DNA of 5,893 bases, taken from assembly GCA_035298385.1 (NCBI GenBank), contig DATGYC010000335.1, positions 1 through 5,893 of the forward strand, read 5' to 3'. The DNA comes from DATGYC01 sp035298385. GTDB lineage: Bacteria > Bacillota > Sulfobacillia > Symbiobacteriales > Symbiobacteriaceae. The position numbers were made by a program, and so were the translations under genes. Shown piece by piece: positions 3,512-5,893 of the stretch. Below the pieces are notes generated by a model. The model made no database searches, was not told the DNA's origin, and saw only the letters and a list, made by a program, of their open reading frames with translations. Within the stretch, counting starts at the first letter, position 1. Every line of letters starts with the position of its first letter.

Positions 3512-5893
3512 ATGCGATCCTGGACAAAGCGAGCCCGTAATGCGGCAGCGGTTGGGGCCTCGGCCATCCTGTTGCTCTCCCTGGCGAGTGTTGGCGCCCC
3601 CGCGGCCTCGGCCCATGAAGCGGACCAGGGCACGGCGATGGGTGCTGACCACGAGATGGGCGTGGGCCTCACCTTTGATTCGGCCCACCCGCTCACGCCT
3701 GATTGGAACCTTGATGACGCCGTCCAGCAGATGCGGGACGACTACATGGGCGGCACGGTACCGAAGGAGCAGATGACCGGTCAGGTCCGCGAGTTCCAGA
3801 TGCACGTCGATGAGATCGAGCAGGAGATCGCCCCTGGCGTCAAGGTGAAGGCATGGGCCTTCGGCCTCGACGGGCAGCCGGCCACCCTCCCCGGCCCGAC
3901 CCTGCGGGTGAAGAAGGGCGACCTAGTCAAGATCACCCTCAAGAACAACACCACCAACCCGCACTCGATCCACTCCCACGGCATCACCAGCCTGGATGAG
4001 CTGAACGATGGCGTGCCGCACGTCTCGGGCAACTACATCATGCCGGGGCAGTCCTTCACCTACGAGTACGTCGCCAGCGAGGCCGGTACCCACTGGTACC
4101 ACTGCCACGTGCAGACCTCCCTGCACCAGGACATGGGCATGTACGGCGCCCTGATCGTCGAGGATACCGCCCCACCGACCTGGGATAAGGAGTTCACTCA
4201 GATCATCGATGAGTGGGATACCCAGCGCGACCCGAACAACGCCGCCCAGCGGCCGAACTACAACTACTTCCTGGTCAACGGCAAGGCTGGCGCTCTGGTG
4301 CCGGACATGGTGGTCAAGGATGGGGAGATCGCCCGGATCCGGCTGATCAACGCTGGCTTCGAGACGCACTCCCTGCACCTGCACGGCACCCACTTCGTGA
4401 TCACGCACAAGGACGGCTACCTGCTGCCCCGGCCGCAGTCGGCCGATACCTTGGCGATCCACCCCGGCGAGACCTATGACCTGCTGGTCAAGGGGCGTGA
4501 CGGCGTCTGGCCGTGGCATGATCACAACTCGCTCGCCGTCACTGACAACGGCGTCTACCCGGGCGGCATGATCATGCACATCCGGGGCTCCGAGGCGATT
4601 CGCTTCGATCCGTCGCAGCAGCCCACCCACCTGCCCCTGGAGGGCGAGATCCACGGCGAGATGGGGGGAATGGGCGATGAGGGTCACTCGACTACCGGTG
4701 GCATCGAGTTGGGCGCCATGCACGCCCCGGTCGTAACGGACCATGCCGTGACGCCTGATCAGACCCCTGGCCAGGCGGTAGCCTTCAACCCCATCGCCCC
4801 GCCCCAGCCCGAGCAGGGGAAGGTGGTGGACGTCCACCTGGAGGCGAAGCGGGTGATGATGCAGGTCGCCCCGGGTGATACCCGTGAGGTCTGGACCTTC
4901 AACGGTCAGGTCCCGGCGCCCACGATTCGGATCCACCAGGGCGACACCCTGCGGGTCACGCTGACGAACAAGGACCCGGAGATGGCCCATGGCCTGGACT
5001 TCCATGCTGGCCAGATGGACTCCGGCACCTTCCACAAGCCGATCGAGCCCGGTCAGAGCGAGACCTTCGAGTTCAAGGCGAACTACCCCGGCGTCTTCTA
5101 CTTCCACTGCAGCGCTGGCCCGGTGATCATGCATATCGCCAACGGCATGTTTGGCGCCGTGATCGTCGACCCGCCCGGCTACAAGCCGGAGGGCAAGGAG
5201 TTCGTGCTGATCCAGAACGAGTGGTACAACCCGGCGGGTGGACTGCAGGCGATGATGACCGAGCTGCCGACCGCGGTCGCCCTCAACGGCGTCGCAGCCC
5301 AGTATGTCGATAAGCCCCTGCAGGCGGTGGCTGGAGAGAAGACCCGCTTCTACTTCGTCAACGCGGGCATCAACGACTTCACGGCCTTCCACGTCATCGG
5401 CACCATCTTTGACCAGGTCCTGCTCGATGGCAACCCGAAGAATCTGAAGAAGGGTGTCCAGACGGTCACGATTCCGCCGGGGGGCGCCCTGGTGACGGAC
5501 CTGCGGGCAGATAGTGGCACCTACCCGATCCTGACGCACCAGATGAACGATGCGACGAAGGGCGCCCTCGGCATTCTGCAGGTGAACGCTGGCCCGGTGG
5601 CACCGGTCGCTGAGCAGATCGCCGTCGTGCTAAACGGCAAGGCGTTTACCGGCTCGTACCGGATTGAGGCGGACCACGTCGTGCTGCCGGTGAAGGAGTT
5701 CGCCGAGTTTGCGGGTGTGGCGTACACCTACGATGAGGCGACGATGAAGCTCACCTTCGCGGGCCAGTCGGTTGCTGTGATGGACATGGGCCACGGCGGT
5801 GCGCTCTACGTCCCGGTTCGGGCCCTGGCCGAAGCGCTGGGCGCCTCCGTCGCCTGGGATGGCGTGACCCGGACTGTCACCCTGACCAAGTAA
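3512..5893 (+). CDS. Fusion of two-domain multicopper oxidase, copper nitrite reductase and a copper-amine-oxidase-N-like domain
   Basis: A 793-residue exported protein. Residues 1-34 are a Sec signal peptide (likely cleavage after ASA). Residues about 92-360 form a two-domain multicopper oxidase. Its four His-X-His motifs (154/156, 197/199, 289/291, 336/338) can build a trinuclear copper site. Type 1 ligands lie in the first domain (His151, Cys198, His205, Met210), while the second-domain motif HDH lacks Cys; this is the type C pattern of Nitrosomonas blue copper oxidase. A Met/His-rich linker (371-411) follows. A full NirK core (about 436-691) has type 1 His493, Cys533, His541, Met546; type 2 His498, His532, His676; catalytic Asp496 and His627. 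Residues about 702-793 hold two repeats (LPVKEFAEFAG, VPVRALAEALG) of a copper-amine-oxidase-N-like domain. GGGAGG (3497-3502) lies 9 bases before the ATG. The stop is at the window edge. Predicted: reduction of O2 and of nitrite on one chain. Confidence 0.9.
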   Translation: MRSWTKRARNAAAVGASAILLLSLASVGAPAASAHEADQGTAMGADHEMGVGLTFDSAHPLTPDWNLDDAVQQMRDDYMGGTVPKEQMTGQVREFQMHVDEIEQEIAPGVKVKAWAFGLDGQPATLPGPTLRVKKGDLVKITLKNNTTNPHSIHSHGITSLDELNDGVPHVSGNYIMPGQSFTYEYVASEAGTHWYHCHVQTSLHQDMGMYGALIVEDTAPPTWDKEFTQIIDEWDTQRDPNNAAQRPNYNYFLVNGKAGALVPDMVVKDGEIARIRLINAGFETHSLHLHGTHFVITHKDGYLLPRPQSADTLAIHPGETYDLLVKGRDGVWPWHDHNSLAVTDNGVYPGGMIMHIRGSEAIRFDPSQQPTHLPLEGEIHGEMGGMGDEGHSTTGGIELGAMHAPVVTDHAVTPDQTPGQAVAFNPIAPPQPEQGKVVDVHLEAKRVMMQVAPGDTREVWTFNGQVPAPTIRIHQGDTLRVTLTNKDPEMAHGLDFHAGQMDSGTFHKPIEPGQSETFEFKANYPGVFYFHCSAGPVIMHIANGMFGAVIVDPPGYKPEGKEFVLIQNEWYNPAGGLQAMMTELPTAVALNGVAAQYVDKPLQAVAGEKTRFYFVNAGINDFTAFHVIGTIFDQVLLDGNPKNLKKGVQTVTIPPGGALVTDLRADSGTYPILTHQMNDATKGALGILQVNAGPVAPVAEQIAVVLNGKAFTGSYRIEADHVVLPVKEFAEFAGVAYTYDEATMKLTFAGQSVAVMDMGHGGALYVPVRALAEALGASVAWDGVTRTVTLTK
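4724..5584 (+). repeat. Duplicated NirK cassette, copy 2
   Basis: Partner of the segment at 2231-3091, inside the fusion gene. The homology already starts in the linker, from an Ala-Pro-Val-Val-Thr motif (405-409), before the folded NirK core, and stops at Leu-Gln-Val (689-691). All seven copper ligands and both catalytic residues are kept in both copies, so neither looks degenerate. Divergence concentrates in the linker, in the inter-domain stretch around residues 573-588 and in surface positions. Confidence 0.9.

Noticed and set aside
2090..3805. 571-residue minus-strand open frame antisense to the first operon gene
   Set aside because: It is rich in Arg, Gly, His and Val in the pattern of an antisense GC-rich frame, has no family resemblance, and lies opposite a clear nirK with all active-site residues.
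3923..5539. 538-residue minus-strand open frame antisense to the fusion gene
   Set aside because: Same mirrored-codon composition without motifs. Third-position GC bias on the plus strand explains the lack of stops.
2231..5584. The long direct repeat considered as a transposon or assembly duplication
   Set aside because: The copies differ at about 31% of residues while keeping all active-site positions, and no transposase or terminal inverted repeats flank them.
3512..5893. Reading the last gene as a copper amine oxidase because of its C-terminal domain
   Set aside because: Only the small N-terminal-type accessory domain is present. The catalytic amine oxidase domain is absent, and the rest is multicopper oxidase plus NirK.

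Overview
The window looks like chromosomal DNA from a GC-rich, probably monoderm, bacterium able to reduce nitrite. The coding DNA is strongly GC-biased at third positions, while the 318-base gap between the divergent genes is AT-richer. Shine-Dalgarno sequences are strong. Both secreted proteins have plain Sec signal peptides. One ends in a copper-amine-oxidase-N-like domain, which is most familiar from Bacillota, so I lean towards a high-GC Bacillota-type lineage. That taxonomic guess is weak, and Chloroflexota or a similar group is possible.

Layout. Bases 2-73 are the last 23 codons of a plus-strand gene, probably an alpha/beta hydrolase. A strong hairpin at 84-120 separates it from a convergent minus-strand gene at 122-1798 for a membrane methyl-accepting chemotaxis protein. 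Bases 1799-2116 are a divergent control region. It holds a good extended -10 promoter for the chemotaxis gene, a terminator-like hairpin with no obvious owner, a CRP/FNR-type palindrome, a TTGACA promoter element, and inverted repeats that run into the ribosome binding site of the next gene. From 2117 to the end, two plus-strand genes lie 15 bases apart and form an operon.

Both operon genes encode exported copper proteins with a complete copper nitrite reductase (NirK) core. The first is signal peptide, NirK, a Pro-Thr linker, then a C-terminal plastocyanin-like cupredoxin. The second is signal peptide, a two-domain multicopper oxidase (laccase-like, type 1 copper in the first domain), a Met/His-rich linker, a second NirK core, then a copper-amine-oxidase-N-like domain. 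The two NirK cores align without a gap over 287 residues at about 69% identity by hand count, so a NirK cassette has been duplicated and fitted with different partners.

The inferred picture is an extracytoplasmic copper system. Nitrite is reduced to NO by one enzyme with its own tethered electron carrier and by another physically joined to an oxygen-reducing copper oxidase. The operon may be switched by a CRP/FNR-family regulator, with a chemoreceptor transcribed divergently. The multicopper oxidase-NirK fusion is the most unusual item in the window.
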